From: DASPHG01 sp963748315 | GTDB lineage: Bacteria > Actinomycetota > Thermoleophilia > Solirubrobacterales > Thermoleophilaceae | Reading direction: 5' to 3' | Assembly (NCBI GenBank): GCA_963748315.1 | Contig: CAVVIK010000006.1 | Span: 62,001 to 126,000 of the forward strand | Length of the DNA: 64,000 nucleotides | In this document: positions 33,894 to 43,102 of the stretch, one piece after another | How positions within the stretch are numbered: the stretch's first letter is position 1 | Layout of the letters: every line of letters begins with the position of its first letter | Made by a program: the position numbers and the translations under genes | Notes under the pieces: model-generated | The model's database searches: none | What the model saw: only the letters and a program-made list of their open reading frames with translations | What the model was told of the DNA's origin: nothing

Positions 33894-36326
33894 GGCGAGG
33901 ACCTCGACCCAGTCGAGCCGGCGGCCGCACAGTGACCGCCAGTCGTCCGGAGGCACCCTCAGGGTCTTCGGCTCCTCGTTCGACGGTGGGCTGAACACGA
34001 CCGGCCCGAGATGGCGCAGGCCGGCGAGGCTGCCGCCGTTTCCGGGCCGCAGGTCGCCCCCGCTCTGCGTCACCGTGATGTTCTGCTCGCCCTGCTCGAT
34101 CGAGACCTCGCCGAGGTCGAGGTACTGCCCGGGATTGCCGAGCTCGTACTGCACCGAGCCGACCCCTTCGTTGTTCACGAGCACGTCGACGGGACGGCCG
34201 AACGACCCCTCGGCCCAGAGGCGGTACTCGCCGCCGACCGGGAACGCGACCTCCGACGCCGCGTAGCCGACCTCGTTCAGGAACACCGAGCCGGGATACA
34301 GCGGGAACGGGCCCCACCGCGGCGAGCGGGGAGCATCCCCCGGGATGAACGTTGGGATGCGCGGACGTGTCGGCGCGACCAGGTCCGCATCCTCACGTCG
34401 GGCGCGCCCGGCAAGCGCGCTGACGTCGCGGCAGCGCGGGGCGGCGGACGGCTCGAGGAAGTTCGGCCCGAGCGGCAGGTGCGCCGTGACCTCGCCGTCG
34501 GCGCGCTCCCAGATCTCGTAGTAGCGGCCGCGATATGTGAGCTCGAAGTTGGCCGGCGGCACGCTCATGACGGGCGAGCGACGCCGCACGATCGCATGCA
34601 CCGACTGCACGTAGGGGTTCGTGAGGTCGTCGATGTCGAGCGGGGTCTTGAGACTCGGGCGGTGGTTCGGATCCCGCTGCCCGTCCGGATCGCGAAACCG
34701 GTCGTGCCGCCAGCGGTGCCGCCAGGACGGGTCCGAGTACGGCGTGGTGTCCCTGAGGAAGTACCGCCCGAACTCGTCCCACTCGGTGAACAGCGTCGGC
34801 CCGGTGTCGGCGAGCTGTTCGTTCACGTCGAGGAGCTCCTCGTACCGCTCGTACGGCGCGGGATGCGAGTCGTGGTACATGAGCGCTTGCGAGACGAGGA
34901 GCAGCCCGACGACGACGCCCGCGACGACGTACCCGGCGATCCGCCTGATCCCGCCCAGCCAGGCGACACCGACAAAGGCAAGGACGAGCGCAAGGGAGGT
35001 CAGCAGCGCCATGACCTTCGCGTCGGCATACGGCCCACCGCGCTCGAACAGAACCAAGGACGGCGGGCCGAGGGCGAGGAAGAGCAGGAGCGGTCCCCAC
35101 GCTCTCCTCGCGATCGCCCAGACGAGCCCCAGCGCGGCGAGCACTGCGATCAGCCACGACGCCGCCGTCTGGATCGTGCGCACGGCGCCCTCGTCCGGTT
35201 CCCAGCGATAGTCCGTCTTGAGCCAGATGCCGGCAGCCTGCTCGGCAACGAGCGGAGCCCTCAGGTTGCCGAGATCTGGCGTGGAGCCCTCGCTCTTGTT
35301 GCCCAGCGTCGCGGAGCCCACGTCGTACGCCTCGTTGAGCCCATTGATCACCGGGGCTGCCAGCGCGAGCGCGACCACGGACGCCGCAAGCGCGGCGAGG
35401 AGCTCGCGTCGCCGGCCCCCTTGCAGCGCGCGCACGACGACCACGCCCACGACCACGAGCAGGACCGGGCCGAGGTAGGCGCCCGCGGCGGGCCCGAGAC
35501 ATCCCAGCATTGCCACGGCGGGCACGAAGACCGCCAAGAGGCCCTTCGCCGGACGTCTGGACGCGATCAGGTCGGCAGCGGCGGCGACGGCGGCGACCAG
35601 CATTGCCAGCGCGGCCACCTCCTTGATCGAGCCCTGCAGCGCGAACGCATAGATGAGCGCAGTGCTCGCTCCGGCGAACGCGACCGCCGCCCGCAGCGTT
35701 CGCGGCCGGACGACGCTCGCGAGGCTGTAGATGCTGAGCGCGGCCATCGCGAGGAGGACGGCGAGGAACGGGTGATAGAGCCAGGCGGGGTCGAGCACGC
35801 CCAGCGGGGCCAGGGAGCCGAGCGTCGCCTGCGCCGCGATCGGATACTCGGTTTGGATGTACCCCTGGACGGCCCGGCGGTACGACGAGTACGGGAGGTC
35901 CTCCCAGTCGTGGCCGTCCTCCGGGATGAACGAGGCAAGCGCGAGCTGGTGCGCCGTATCCGGCAGCTGGAGATAGCCGACGAAGGTCGGCTCGAGCGAC
36001 AGGTACGCCGGGGCGCCGACGGCAAGAAACACAAGCGCCGCGGCGACCAGTGCATGCCGCTCAACCCATATGGCGCTCAACCGGTCGCGGCCCAGAACGA
36101 GGCCGAGGATCGCGAGCACGATGAGAAGCGGGAGGGCGAGCTCCGCCGCCCAGTCCGCGCTCGTGACCAGGCGGACGATCGCGATCGCGCTCGCCATCCC
36201 GAGCGGCAGGATCAGAGTGCCGGGCAGGTAGCGCCCGACGACGCGATCGAGCGCGAGCCCCACGCCGGTGGCCAGCGTCACCAGGACGGCCGGGAAGAGC
36301 ACCCAGGCGGCGGCGAGCGACAGCAC
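33885..36326 (-). CDS. large membrane protein, probable GT-C enzyme with glycan-binding tail
   Basis: An 813-residue protein. About 12-13 membrane helices occupy residues 1-480, with an outer loop after helix 4 containing LQLPDTAHQLALASF, where an Asp could serve as the catalytic acid of a GT-C transferase. Residues about 485-680 are soluble (LFTEWDEFGRYFLRD, NFELTYRGRYYEIWER). The last 120 residues form a beta-sandwich (EYRLWAEGSFGRPVDVLVNN, QNITVTQSGG) like a carbohydrate-binding module. GTG 36326 begins at the first helix. The layout resembles mycobacterial arabinosyltransferases in plan only. The function is inferred. Confidence 0.65.
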   Translation of the reverse strand: MLSLAAAWVLFPAVLVTLATGVGLALDRVVGRYLPGTLILPLGMASAIAIVRLVTSADWAAELALPLLIVLAILGLVLGRDRLSAIWVERHALVAAALVFLAVGAPAYLSLEPTFVGYLQLPDTAHQLALASFIPEDGHDWEDLPYSSYRRAVQGYIQTEYPIAAQATLGSLAPLGVLDPAWLYHPFLAVLLAMAALSIYSLASVVRPRTLRAAVAFAGASTALIYAFALQGSIKEVAALAMLVAAVAAAADLIASRRPAKGLLAVFVPAVAMLGCLGPAAGAYLGPVLLVVVGVVVVRALQGGRRRELLAALAASVVALALAAPVINGLNEAYDVGSATLGNKSEGSTPDLGNLRAPLVAEQAAGIWLKTDYRWEPDEGAVRTIQTAASWLIAVLAALGLVWAIARRAWGPLLLFLALGPPSLVLFERGGPYADAKVMALLTSLALVLAFVGVAWLGGIRRIAGYVVAGVVVGLLLVSQALMYHDSHPAPYERYEELLDVNEQLADTGPTLFTEWDEFGRYFLRDTTPYSDPSWRHRWRHDRFRDPDGQRDPNHRPSLKTPLDIDDLTNPYVQSVHAIVRRRSPVMSVPPANFELTYRGRYYEIWERADGEVTAHLPLGPNFLEPSAAPRCRDVSALAGRARREDADLVAPTRPRIPTFIPGDAPRSPRWGPFPLYPGSVFLNEVGYAASEVAFPVGGEYRLWAEGSFGRPVDVLVNNEGVGSVQYELGNPGQYLDLGEVSIEQGEQNITVTQSGGDLRPGNGGSLAGLRHLGPVVFSPPSNEEPKTLRVPPDDWRSLCGRRLDWVEVLAGA

Positions 36327-36348
36327 TGTCAGCAGCCGGCGGGCCCGG

Positions 36349-37530
36349 TCAGCGCCGGCGCCGCAGCCCGAGTATCGACAGGAGGAAGGAGGAGAAGAAG
36401 ATCTGGATGCCGACGACGATCAGCGTCGCCGCAAAGACGGCCAGCTGCTCCTCGGCGAGCTCGCCGAAGCCGCGGTCCAGCCACTGGATCACGATGATCG
36501 CCGCGAACACGAACCCGAGCAGCGTGATCGCACCGCCCAAGAGCAGGCCGTGCTCGAGCCTGAAGCGGTCGCGCGCGCGCTCGAACCAGGCCTCGCGCTC
36601 CTGCATGAAGTAGATGCCGTACGCATGTGCGCACAGGCCGAGCGCCACGATCTGAGTGCCGATGATCGCGAGCAGCGAGCCGAGCACCATCGAGTGCAGC
36701 TCCCAGGTGCGGCCAAAGATGTCCACGTTCAGCAGCACCGCGGCCATCGTCACGAGGCCCATCAACCCCAGCGCGGCGCCCGGAACCACGAACAGGTGCG
36801 TCGGGCTGTGCACGAGCAGGAAACGCAGGTGTCGCCAGCCGTCGCGAAAGCGCGACAGCTTGGACTCGCCGGCGCGTGGGTGGTAGTCGATGTCGATCTC
36901 GCGTATCTCGAGCTCCACCTTGCCCGCTCGGATGACCATCTCGGACGCGAACTCCATCCCGGTGGTCCTCAGGTCGAGCCGCGGAAGCACGTCACGCCGG
37001 ATCGCGCGCATCCCGCAATGAGCATCGCTCACACCGGTGCGGAAGAACAAATTGAGGATCCCGGTCAGGACGGGATTGCCGACGTACCGGTGCGCCCAAT
37101 GCATTGCGCCCGGCTGGATGTTGTCGAGCCGGTTGCCCATCACGAGCTCGGCGCCGCCCTCGAGCTGCTCGACGAAGCGCGGTATGTCGGCGAAGTCGTA
37201 GGTCAGGTCGGCGTCGAGCATCACGATGTAGGTGCCGCGCGCCGCGGCAAATCCCGCGAGATACGCGCTCCCGTATCCGCGCCGCGGTTCGTCGACGACG
37301 CGCGCTCCGGCGTCGCGCGCGACGTCGGCACTGCCATCACTCGAGCCGTTGTCGGCGACGACCACCTCGCCGTCGATGGCGGCCGCCTCCATCGCGCGGA
37401 AGGCCCGGGCGACGCACTCGTAGATGTGGTCGACCTCGTTGAGGCAGGGGATAACGACCGATACGAGCGGCGACCCGGCGGCGGACGCCCTGCTGACCGC
37501 CTCGCGTGGCTGTTGTTCGACGCTGCTCAT
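36349..37530 (-). CDS. lipid-linked-type GT2 with C-terminal membrane helices
   Basis: A 393-residue protein like dolichol-phosphate mannosyltransferase/DPM1-type and bactoprenol transferases. LVSVVIPCLNEVDHIYECV (about 22-40), VVVADNGSSDGS and YIVMLDADLTYDFADI (DAD about 105) are seen. LVMGNRLDN, NLFFRTGVSDAHCGMRAIRR (the DxxCG signature) and EFASEMVIRAGK follow. Four membrane helices come after about residue 230. It would make polyprenyl-phosphate sugar donors that GT-C enzymes outside the membrane use. Two GT-C candidates flank it (33885 and 37623), a coherent set. ATG 37530 was chosen over an ATG nine codons upstream. Confidence 0.86.
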   Translation of the reverse strand: MSSVEQQPREAVSRASAAGSPLVSVVIPCLNEVDHIYECVARAFRAMEAAAIDGEVVVADNGSSDGSADVARDAGARVVDEPRRGYGSAYLAGFAAARGTYIVMLDADLTYDFADIPRFVEQLEGGAELVMGNRLDNIQPGAMHWAHRYVGNPVLTGILNLFFRTGVSDAHCGMRAIRRDVLPRLDLRTTGMEFASEMVIRAGKVELEIREIDIDYHPRAGESKLSRFRDGWRHLRFLLVHSPTHLFVVPGAALGLMGLVTMAAVLLNVDIFGRTWELHSMVLGSLLAIIGTQIVALGLCAHAYGIYFMQEREAWFERARDRFRLEHGLLLGGAITLLGFVFAAIIVIQWLDRGFGELAEEQLAVFAATLIVVGIQIFFSSFLLSILGLRRRR

Positions 37531-37586
37531 GTCCGCTTGTGGGCTCGACCACAACAACGGGCGAGGACCCCTTGCCTCACGAAACC

Positions 37587-37602
37587 CGCTGACGCATCAG
37601 CG
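37587..37602 (-). terminator. possible hairpin terminator of the GT-C gene
   Basis: CGCTGA-4 bases-TCAGCG forms a 6-base-pair stem about 20 bases past the stop of the gene ending at 37623. On the minus strand it is followed by GGGTTTCG, so the T-run is short. It separates that gene from the next leftward gene (start 37530). Confidence 0.3.
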
Positions 37603-37622
37603 TAGCGCCACCTGCCCGAGGG

Positions 37623-39248
37623 CTAATCCAGGGGGCAGTACGGCGGATAGTCCTGCCAGGGACGCTCCCGCTCATCGCCGCGGCGGAGGTTGAAATAGAA
37701 CCCCTGCAGCTCGGAGCGGGTGCATGAGCCCGGCTCCGGCTCGAGCGTCTGGTACAGGTACATGTCCTCCGGGCCGAGCTCGTCGGAGTGGCCACCCGGC
37801 GCCAGGCTGGCCTCGCGGGCGACGTACATCATGTTGCCGGCGCCGAAGAAGAGGCTCGGCTCGGGCGGGTCTCCGAGGGTGACGTATAGGACCCCGTCGG
37901 CGTTGGCGCCCGTGAAGATCGACGGGAGGTCCGCTCCCTTGTCCGGCGGGCCCGAGACGTATCCCTTCCCATCGATGGTGACCTCGCCACGACGGATCTG
38001 AGAGTCGGTCTCGCTGCTGAACAACGTCAGCCTGCCCACGTTTGGCCCCCATCCGAAGCTCACGGTGGCGGTGTTCAAGGCGACTATCGCCAGGACCGCG
38101 ACCGCGCCCGCTGTGAACACTCGCCGTGACACGTGGGCCATCCAGGAGGTCGCGAACACCGCGAAGTAGATGAGGCACGGCAGCGTGTAGCGCGGATCGT
38201 CGAGGCCGAGATAGCTGATCCCCAGGTATCCACCGGCTAGCCCGGCGAGCAACTCCGGCGTGATGTCGGTCGATGGCGGGCCGGCTCGAACGCCTCGCGC
38301 CCGCCAGCCCTTGACGAGCCGCCAGGTCGAGTACCCCAGGCCGAACAGGAACAGCAGCGCGAGTGGCACGTACACCTGGTTGTTGAGCCCGTTCCAGGCG
38401 TACCACGTGAAGTCCCGCATGGTCCATCGGTCGGGATACTCGCTGTCCGAGACCTGCGGCGGCGGATTCTCGAGAGCGGTGACGGCCTCGGTGTGGGACG
38501 TGATGTCGTGGTAGTGCTCTATGTGCCAGGGCAGGGCGATGGCCAGGGCGACGACCGCGAAGGCGAGCATCCCGCGCCAGTTCCGCCAGCCCCCGCGCAG
38601 GAGGACCATCGCGATCAGCCCGGCGACGAAGAAGACGAAGGGGCTCTTCGTCATCAAGCCGAGGCCCGCCGCCGCGCCCGCCGCCGCGCTCCAGGGCCAC
38701 GAGGCGAAGCGCCCGCTGCGCAGAACGAGCCACGCCGTGAGCGCAACCGTCGCGGCGAGTGCGCCGTCGGTCATGAACGCGTGGAACATGCTCATGACCA
38801 TCGGCGTGCCGAGAGCGACCAGGACGGCGAGCAGGCCGGTGCGCCGGTCACCCGCGATCGATCCGAGGCCGTAGGCGCCCGCGACGAGCATCGGAACGAA
38901 GACGAGGTTCATCGCGAAGATGGGCGTCTCGAGGTCCAGCTTCGAACCTGGAAGCAGGCTCAGCGCACCGACGAGATGGACCAGCGGCGGGTAGGCAAAG
39001 CCCGGATCGAACGCGGTGAACCAGGTCCAGTGCTCCCCGGCGCGCATGTCCTCGAAGTACGTCCACGCGTAACCGATATGGCGGGAGGCATCGTTGTCCG
39101 GCCCGCGCCCGTCCACGCGAAGCCACCAGTAGGAGATCGCGAGGAAGCAGAGCCCCGCCAGGGTTGCCAGCACGGGGGGCTTCGACACGAAGCTGACCGC
39201 GCGGCGCACGAGCGGGACGGCGCGCGGCGGCCGGCCACGAATCTCCAC
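37623..39248 (-). CDS. GT39/ArnT-like membrane glycosyltransferase (GT-C fold)
   Basis: A 541-residue multi-pass protein with about 10-11 helices. The first outer loop reads RVDGRGPDNDASRHIGYAW (about 44-62), with acidic residues in the position of the GT-C catalytic Asp. GFAYPPLVHLVGAL, FHAFMTDGALAATVALTAWL and LMTKSPFVFFVAGL are typical of PF13231 (PMT_2). It uses polyprenyl-phosphate sugars on the outside of the membrane, and the neighbour at 36349 could provide them. The C-terminal 110 residues are soluble and end in PPYCPLD. GTG 39248 was chosen; a longer reading to 39401 would overlap the divergent GT4. Confidence 0.82.
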   Translation of the reverse strand: MEIRGRPPRAVPLVRRAVSFVSKPPVLATLAGLCFLAISYWWLRVDGRGPDNDASRHIGYAWTYFEDMRAGEHWTWFTAFDPGFAYPPLVHLVGALSLLPGSKLDLETPIFAMNLVFVPMLVAGAYGLGSIAGDRRTGLLAVLVALGTPMVMSMFHAFMTDGALAATVALTAWLVLRSGRFASWPWSAAAGAAAGLGLMTKSPFVFFVAGLIAMVLLRGGWRNWRGMLAFAVVALAIALPWHIEHYHDITSHTEAVTALENPPPQVSDSEYPDRWTMRDFTWYAWNGLNNQVYVPLALLFLFGLGYSTWRLVKGWRARGVRAGPPSTDITPELLAGLAGGYLGISYLGLDDPRYTLPCLIYFAVFATSWMAHVSRRVFTAGAVAVLAIVALNTATVSFGWGPNVGRLTLFSSETDSQIRRGEVTIDGKGYVSGPPDKGADLPSIFTGANADGVLYVTLGDPPEPSLFFGAGNMMYVAREASLAPGGHSDELGPEDMYLYQTLEPEPGSCTRSELQGFYFNLRRGDERERPWQDYPPYCPLD

Positions 39249-39299
39249 TGATGCTGCGATGCGCCGCGATGCTACTGGAGCTTCTGCCAGGCTCAGCCG

Positions 39300-40433
39300 G
39301 TGCGGATCTGCCTCGTGTACGACTGCCTCTTCCCCCACACGGTGGGGGGCGCGGAGCGGTGGTATCGCACGCTCGCGGAAGGCCTGACCGCGGCGGGTCA
39401 TGAGGTGACCTACGTGACCATGCGGCAGTGGGGCGACGAGGGACCGTCACCGCCGGACGGCGTCGAGGTCGTCGCCGTCGCCCCGACGATGGAGCTCTAC
39501 TCGGACGGCCGGCGGCGCATCCTGCCGCCGCTCCTGTTCGGTGCGGGCGTGCTGCTCCACCTCGCACGCCATGGCAAGCGCTACGACGTGGTCCACACCG
39601 CCTCGTTTCCCTACTTCTCCTTGCTGGCGGCCGCCGCCATGCGGCGGGTTCGCGGCTACCGGATCGTCGTCGACTGGTTCGAGGTTTGGACACGCGAGTA
39701 CTGGCGCTCCTACCTCGGCCGGGCCGGCCTCATCGGGTGGGCGGTGCAGCGCCTCTGCGTCCGGGTGCGACAGCGGGCGTTCTGCACGGCGCGGCTTCAG
39801 GCGCGCCGCCTCCGCGACGAAGGATTCGAGCAGGAGGTCGGGATCATCCGCCCGTACACCGGGCCGCTCGAGCCGCGAGAACCCGCCGCCGCCGAGCCGC
39901 TCGTCGTCTACGCCGGGCGCCACATCCCGGAGAAGCGCGTGCCGGCGCTGGTGCCGGCGATCGCGGAAGCGCGCGAACGAGTGCCCGAGCTGCGTTTCCT
40001 CATCCTCGGCGACGGCCCCGAGCGCGAGCGTGTACTCGAGCTGATTCAGGAACTGGCGCTCGACGACGTGGTCGAGGCGCCGGGCTTCGTCCCCGCCGAG
40101 CGCGTGGAGGACGCGCTTCGGCACGCCGCGTGTCTCGTGCTCCCGTCGACGCGCGAGGGGTACGGCCTCGTCGTGGTCGAGGCCGCCGCCTACGGCACTC
40201 CGAGCGTTGTCGTGGCGGGGTCCGACAACGCGGCCGTCGAGCTGGTCGACGAGGGCGTGAACGGTTTCGTCGCGGCGTCCGCATCTCCGCGTGACCTTGC
40301 CGACGCGATCCTGCGCGTGCACGCAGCCGGCCCCGGACTGCGCGACTCGACTCGGAGCTGGTTCACCCGCAACAGTCGTGAGCTGTCGCTCGAGACCGCC
40401 GTCGAACGCGTGACGGCCGCGTACGAGAGCTAG
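39300..40433 (+). CDS. family 4 glycosyltransferase
   Basis: A GT-B enzyme of 377 residues. RICLVYDCLFPHTVGGAERW (2-21) is the donor-independent N-terminal fold. VYAGRHIPEKRVPALVPAIA opens the second domain, and LILGDGPERERVLELI and the E-x7-E in STREGYGLVVVEAAAYGTP complete the family set. GTG 39300 lies 51 bases from the divergent GT-C start at 39248. It overlaps the convergent GT4 by four bases. Substrate unknown. Confidence 0.88.
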   Translation: MRICLVYDCLFPHTVGGAERWYRTLAEGLTAAGHEVTYVTMRQWGDEGPSPPDGVEVVAVAPTMELYSDGRRRILPPLLFGAGVLLHLARHGKRYDVVHTASFPYFSLLAAAAMRRVRGYRIVVDWFEVWTREYWRSYLGRAGLIGWAVQRLCVRVRQRAFCTARLQARRLRDEGFEQEVGIIRPYTGPLEPREPAAAEPLVVYAGRHIPEKRVPALVPAIAEARERVPELRFLILGDGPERERVLELIQELALDDVVEAPGFVPAERVEDALRHAACLVLPSTREGYGLVVVEAAAYGTPSVVVAGSDNAAVELVDEGVNGFVAASASPRDLADAILRVHAAGPGLRDSTRSWFTRNSRELSLETAVERVTAAYES

Positions 40434-41470
40434 CCGCGTTCCGGCTCGGCAAGCACGTCCTCGTACACGCGCACCATCCCGGTCAAAAAGTTCTCCTCGC
40501 GGAAATGACGCTCGATTCGGGCACGCGCCTCGCGTCCCAAACGCTCACGCTCGCCGGGATCGCGCGCCAGGGTGGTCAGAGCGCCTGCAAGCGCGGCGCT
40601 GTCGCCCGCGGGGAACACGATCCCCGCATCACCAACCGCCTCCGGGTTTCCGGGCCCGTCCGAGACCACGACCGCGACCGAGTGACTCATCGCCCTGAGC
40701 ACCGCGAGGGACAGCCCCTCCCGCGTCGACGGCATCACGAACACGTCGGCGGCGGCGAGCAGCCGCTGCGGGTCGTCGCGAAACCCGAGCACCCGCACGG
40801 CTGGCGACTCGCGCGCCCGGAGCGGCTCGAGCAGCGGGCCCTCACCCGCAAGCGCGAGCACGAGCCCGGCATCTGCGGCGGACTCGACGGCTTCGACCAG
40901 CGTGCCGGGATCCTTTCGCTCCTCGAGCTGGCCCAGGTACAGGCACAGCGTCTGATCGTCCGAGACATCGAGCTCGCGGCGGACGTCGGCAGACTCGTCG
41001 GGTGCGGCGGGCGGGAGGTCGACGCCGTTGTGAACGACCACGAGCCGGTCGCGCAGCGACGGACCTACCACCAGCGCGAGCTCCTCGCGCTCGGCCTCGG
41101 AAGAGCAGATGGTCCGGTTCGTCGCGGAAACGACCGCCCGGAGCGCTGCCCTGACGGCGCGAAGCCGCGCCCCGCTCATCCTGCGCAGCAGGTGAAGCCC
41201 GTGCGAGTACCACACGGATCGCCGGCGGCGCAGCAGCGGCAGTATCAGGATCGCCACGACGTCACCGTGGGCGTGGACGAGGTCGTAGCGCGCCGCCCGT
41301 CGTGCGATTCCAGGCCACCGCGCGACGATCGACGGAAGCGCCCGGCCCGGCTCGCGCGTGGGGCTGAGCTCGCAGCGATCGTGTTGCCAGCCCTCGAGGC
41401 CGGCGAGCATGTCGAACATCTCCTCGCCGCCTCCGCCGCGATGGGGCAAGACGTGCAGGACCGATGGCAT
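40430..41470 (-). CDS. family 4 glycosyltransferase with Arg in the E-x7-E motif
   Basis: A GT-B enzyme of 346 residues. SVLHVLPHRGGGGEEMFDML (3-22) and LVHAHGDVVAILI (about 67) are in the first domain. ERLVVVHNGVDLPP-type residues (LRDRLVVVHNGVDLPP), YLGQLEERKDPGTLVEAV and LAGEGPLLEPL are in the second. The motif reads STREGLSLAVLRAMS, so the usual second Glu is Arg, and the following small-residue turn is also changed (SHSVAVV). This may mean a different donor or weak activity. ATG 41470 is well placed and is 43 bases from the divergent GT2 start. Confidence 0.83.
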   Translation of the reverse strand: MPSVLHVLPHRGGGGEEMFDMLAGLEGWQHDRCELSPTREPGRALPSIVARWPGIARRAARYDLVHAHGDVVAILILPLLRRRRSVWYSHGLHLLRRMSGARLRAVRAALRAVVSATNRTICSSEAEREELALVVGPSLRDRLVVVHNGVDLPPAAPDESADVRRELDVSDDQTLCLYLGQLEERKDPGTLVEAVESAADAGLVLALAGEGPLLEPLRARESPAVRVLGFRDDPQRLLAAADVFVMPSTREGLSLAVLRAMSHSVAVVVSDGPGNPEAVGDAGIVFPAGDSAALAGALTTLARDPGERERLGREARARIERHFREENFLTGMVRVYEDVLAEPERG

Positions 41471-41513
41471 TCGCGGCAGAGTACGCGCAGAGCTGTCTGC
41501 GATCCTGCGCGCC

Positions 41514-42317
41514 GTGCATCCGCCCGACGAGCCGCGCGTAACCGTGATCATCGGGACTTGGAACCGGGCGCCACACCTTCCCGACGCGATCAGGTCGATC
41601 CTCGAGCAGACACTCGACGAGCTCGAGCTGATCGTCGCCGACGACGGGTCAACCGATGACACGGACGCCGTCGTCGCGCAGTTCGACGACCCACGCGTGC
41701 GCTACCTGCCGGGTCCGCACGTCGGCATCTCGCGGAACCTCAATCGCGCGCTGGCGGAGGCACGCGCTTCGTACGTCGCGCTACTCGACTCGGACGACCG
41801 CTCGTACCCGACCCGGCTCGAGAGGCAGATCGCCTTGCTGGAGGGCCGGCCTGACGTCGCGGCGGTCGGACACCGGCTGCTCGAGGTCGACGAGCACGAG
41901 CAGCCGCTCAACCCACGCACGACGTTCGCGTCGGGAGACGTGAACGCGGCGTTGATGCACTTCAACCCGATCTCCAATTCATGCGTGATGCTCCGTCGCG
42001 ACGCGGTGCGGGCCGTCGGAGGCTTCGATCCGGAATACCGGTGCGCGGTCGACTGGGATCTCTGGCTGCGCCTGGCGGACACGCACGCGATCCACGTGCT
42101 CGACGAGGCTCTCGGGGTGCGCCGCATGCATCGCGACAACATCTCGGTCTCCCGCGAGCGTCAGCAGATCCGAGCGGGCCTGCGGACGCGGCTCGCCACG
42201 CTGCGCCGGCGGCGGTCGCTCCGCGGGATCTCCGGGCTGGCTTCGGCGGCACTGTCGCTCGTCACGCCGATGCCGCTCAAGCGAATGCGCCGGCGCCGAC
42301 TCGGGCAGGCGCAGTAG
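41514..42317 (+). CDS. family 2 glycosyltransferase
   Basis: A GT2 enzyme of 267 residues. RVTVIIGTWNRAPHLPDAIR (8-27), LIVADDGSTDDTD and VALLDSDDRSYP (DxD at about 88) are visible. VGGFDPEYRCAVDWDLWLRL (about 166-185) is the catalytic region. GTG 41514 starts just before the first strand. It precedes a methyltransferase by two bases, so glycosylation and methylation are likely coupled here as in other parts of the locus. Confidence 0.87.
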   Translation: MHPPDEPRVTVIIGTWNRAPHLPDAIRSILEQTLDELELIVADDGSTDDTDAVVAQFDDPRVRYLPGPHVGISRNLNRALAEARASYVALLDSDDRSYPTRLERQIALLEGRPDVAAVGHRLLEVDEHEQPLNPRTTFASGDVNAALMHFNPISNSCVMLRRDAVRAVGGFDPEYRCAVDWDLWLRLADTHAIHVLDEALGVRRMHRDNISVSRERQQIRAGLRTRLATLRRRRSLRGISGLASAALSLVTPMPLKRMRRRRLGQAQ

Positions 42318-42319
42318 GG

Positions 42320-43102
42320 ATGCGCTCGAAGCTCGCAAATGCCGTCCGTGCCGTAGTGCCGCTGCGCCTTCGCCAGCTGCTCTATCGGGCCTGGTACCGC
42401 GTGGCGCTGCGCGGCCGCGGCGTCAAATGCGTCGTGTGCGGCAGCGAGTGGCGGGCCTTCGGCCCGTTGGGCGGAGCCGCGAACCGCCAGTGCCCGCGGT
42501 GTCTCTCACTGGAGCGCCATCGGCTGCTGTGGCTCTATCTCGAGCGCGATCGAAGCGAGCTCTTCACCACGGACAACCGCGTGCTCCACGTCGCGCCGGA
42601 GCGCAGCCTCCAAAAGCGGCTGCGCGCCCTCCCGAAACTCGACTACCTGAGCGGCGACCTCGACTCACCCCTCGCCGACATACAGCTCGACGTGACCGAC
42701 CTCAGCTTTCCGGACGCGAGCTTCGATGTCGTGATCTGCAATCACGTGCTGGAACACGTCCCGGACGACCGGAAGGCGATGTCAGAGCTGCACCGGGTGC
42801 TTCGGCCTGGCGGGTGGGCGGTGCTGATGGTGCCCGACGTCGAGGAGGAGACCACGTTCGAGGACCCGACCGCCGTCACCCCGGAACAGCGGCTGGCGCT
42901 GTTCGGCCAGGACGACCACGTGCGCCGGTACGGCCGCGACTACGTCCAGCGCCTCGAAAGCGCCGGCTTCCGCGTCTCGGTCGAGGAGCTCGAGCACGAG
43001 ATCAGCCCGGACGAGCAGCGCCGCCTCGGCCTGCGCAAGTTCGGACGCATCGAGCCGATATTCATCGCCTGGCGACCCGAAGCCGGTAACCCGCGTCGCT
43101 GA
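42320..43102 (+). CDS. SAM-dependent methyltransferase with N-terminal zinc-ribbon-like Cys pairs
   Basis: A 260-residue protein. Residues about 36-60 hold CVVC and CPRC, a likely zinc knuckle, followed by LERHRLLWLYLER. The methyltransferase has VLHVAPERSLQKRLR (motif I region, with E in place of the Gly-rich loop), LSGDLDSP, VVICNHVLEHVPDD and VLRPGGWAVLMVPD. Such proteins are common in O-antigen loci. ATG 42320 follows the GT2 stop by two bases. The 3' 41 bases overlap the leftward GSCFA gene. Confidence 0.82.
   Translation: MRSKLANAVRAVVPLRLRQLLYRAWYRVALRGRGVKCVVCGSEWRAFGPLGGAANRQCPRCLSLERHRLLWLYLERDRSELFTTDNRVLHVAPERSLQKRLRALPKLDYLSGDLDSPLADIQLDVTDLSFPDASFDVVICNHVLEHVPDDRKAMSELHRVLRPGGWAVLMVPDVEEETTFEDPTAVTPEQRLALFGQDDHVRRYGRDYVQRLESAGFRVSVEELEHEISPDEQRRLGLRKFGRIEPIFIAWRPEAGNPRR

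Noticed and set aside
37531..37557. ATG 37557 as start of the polyprenyl-phosphate GT2
   Set aside because: The nine extra residues show no likeness; ATG 37530 is nearer the conserved first strand. Not excluded.
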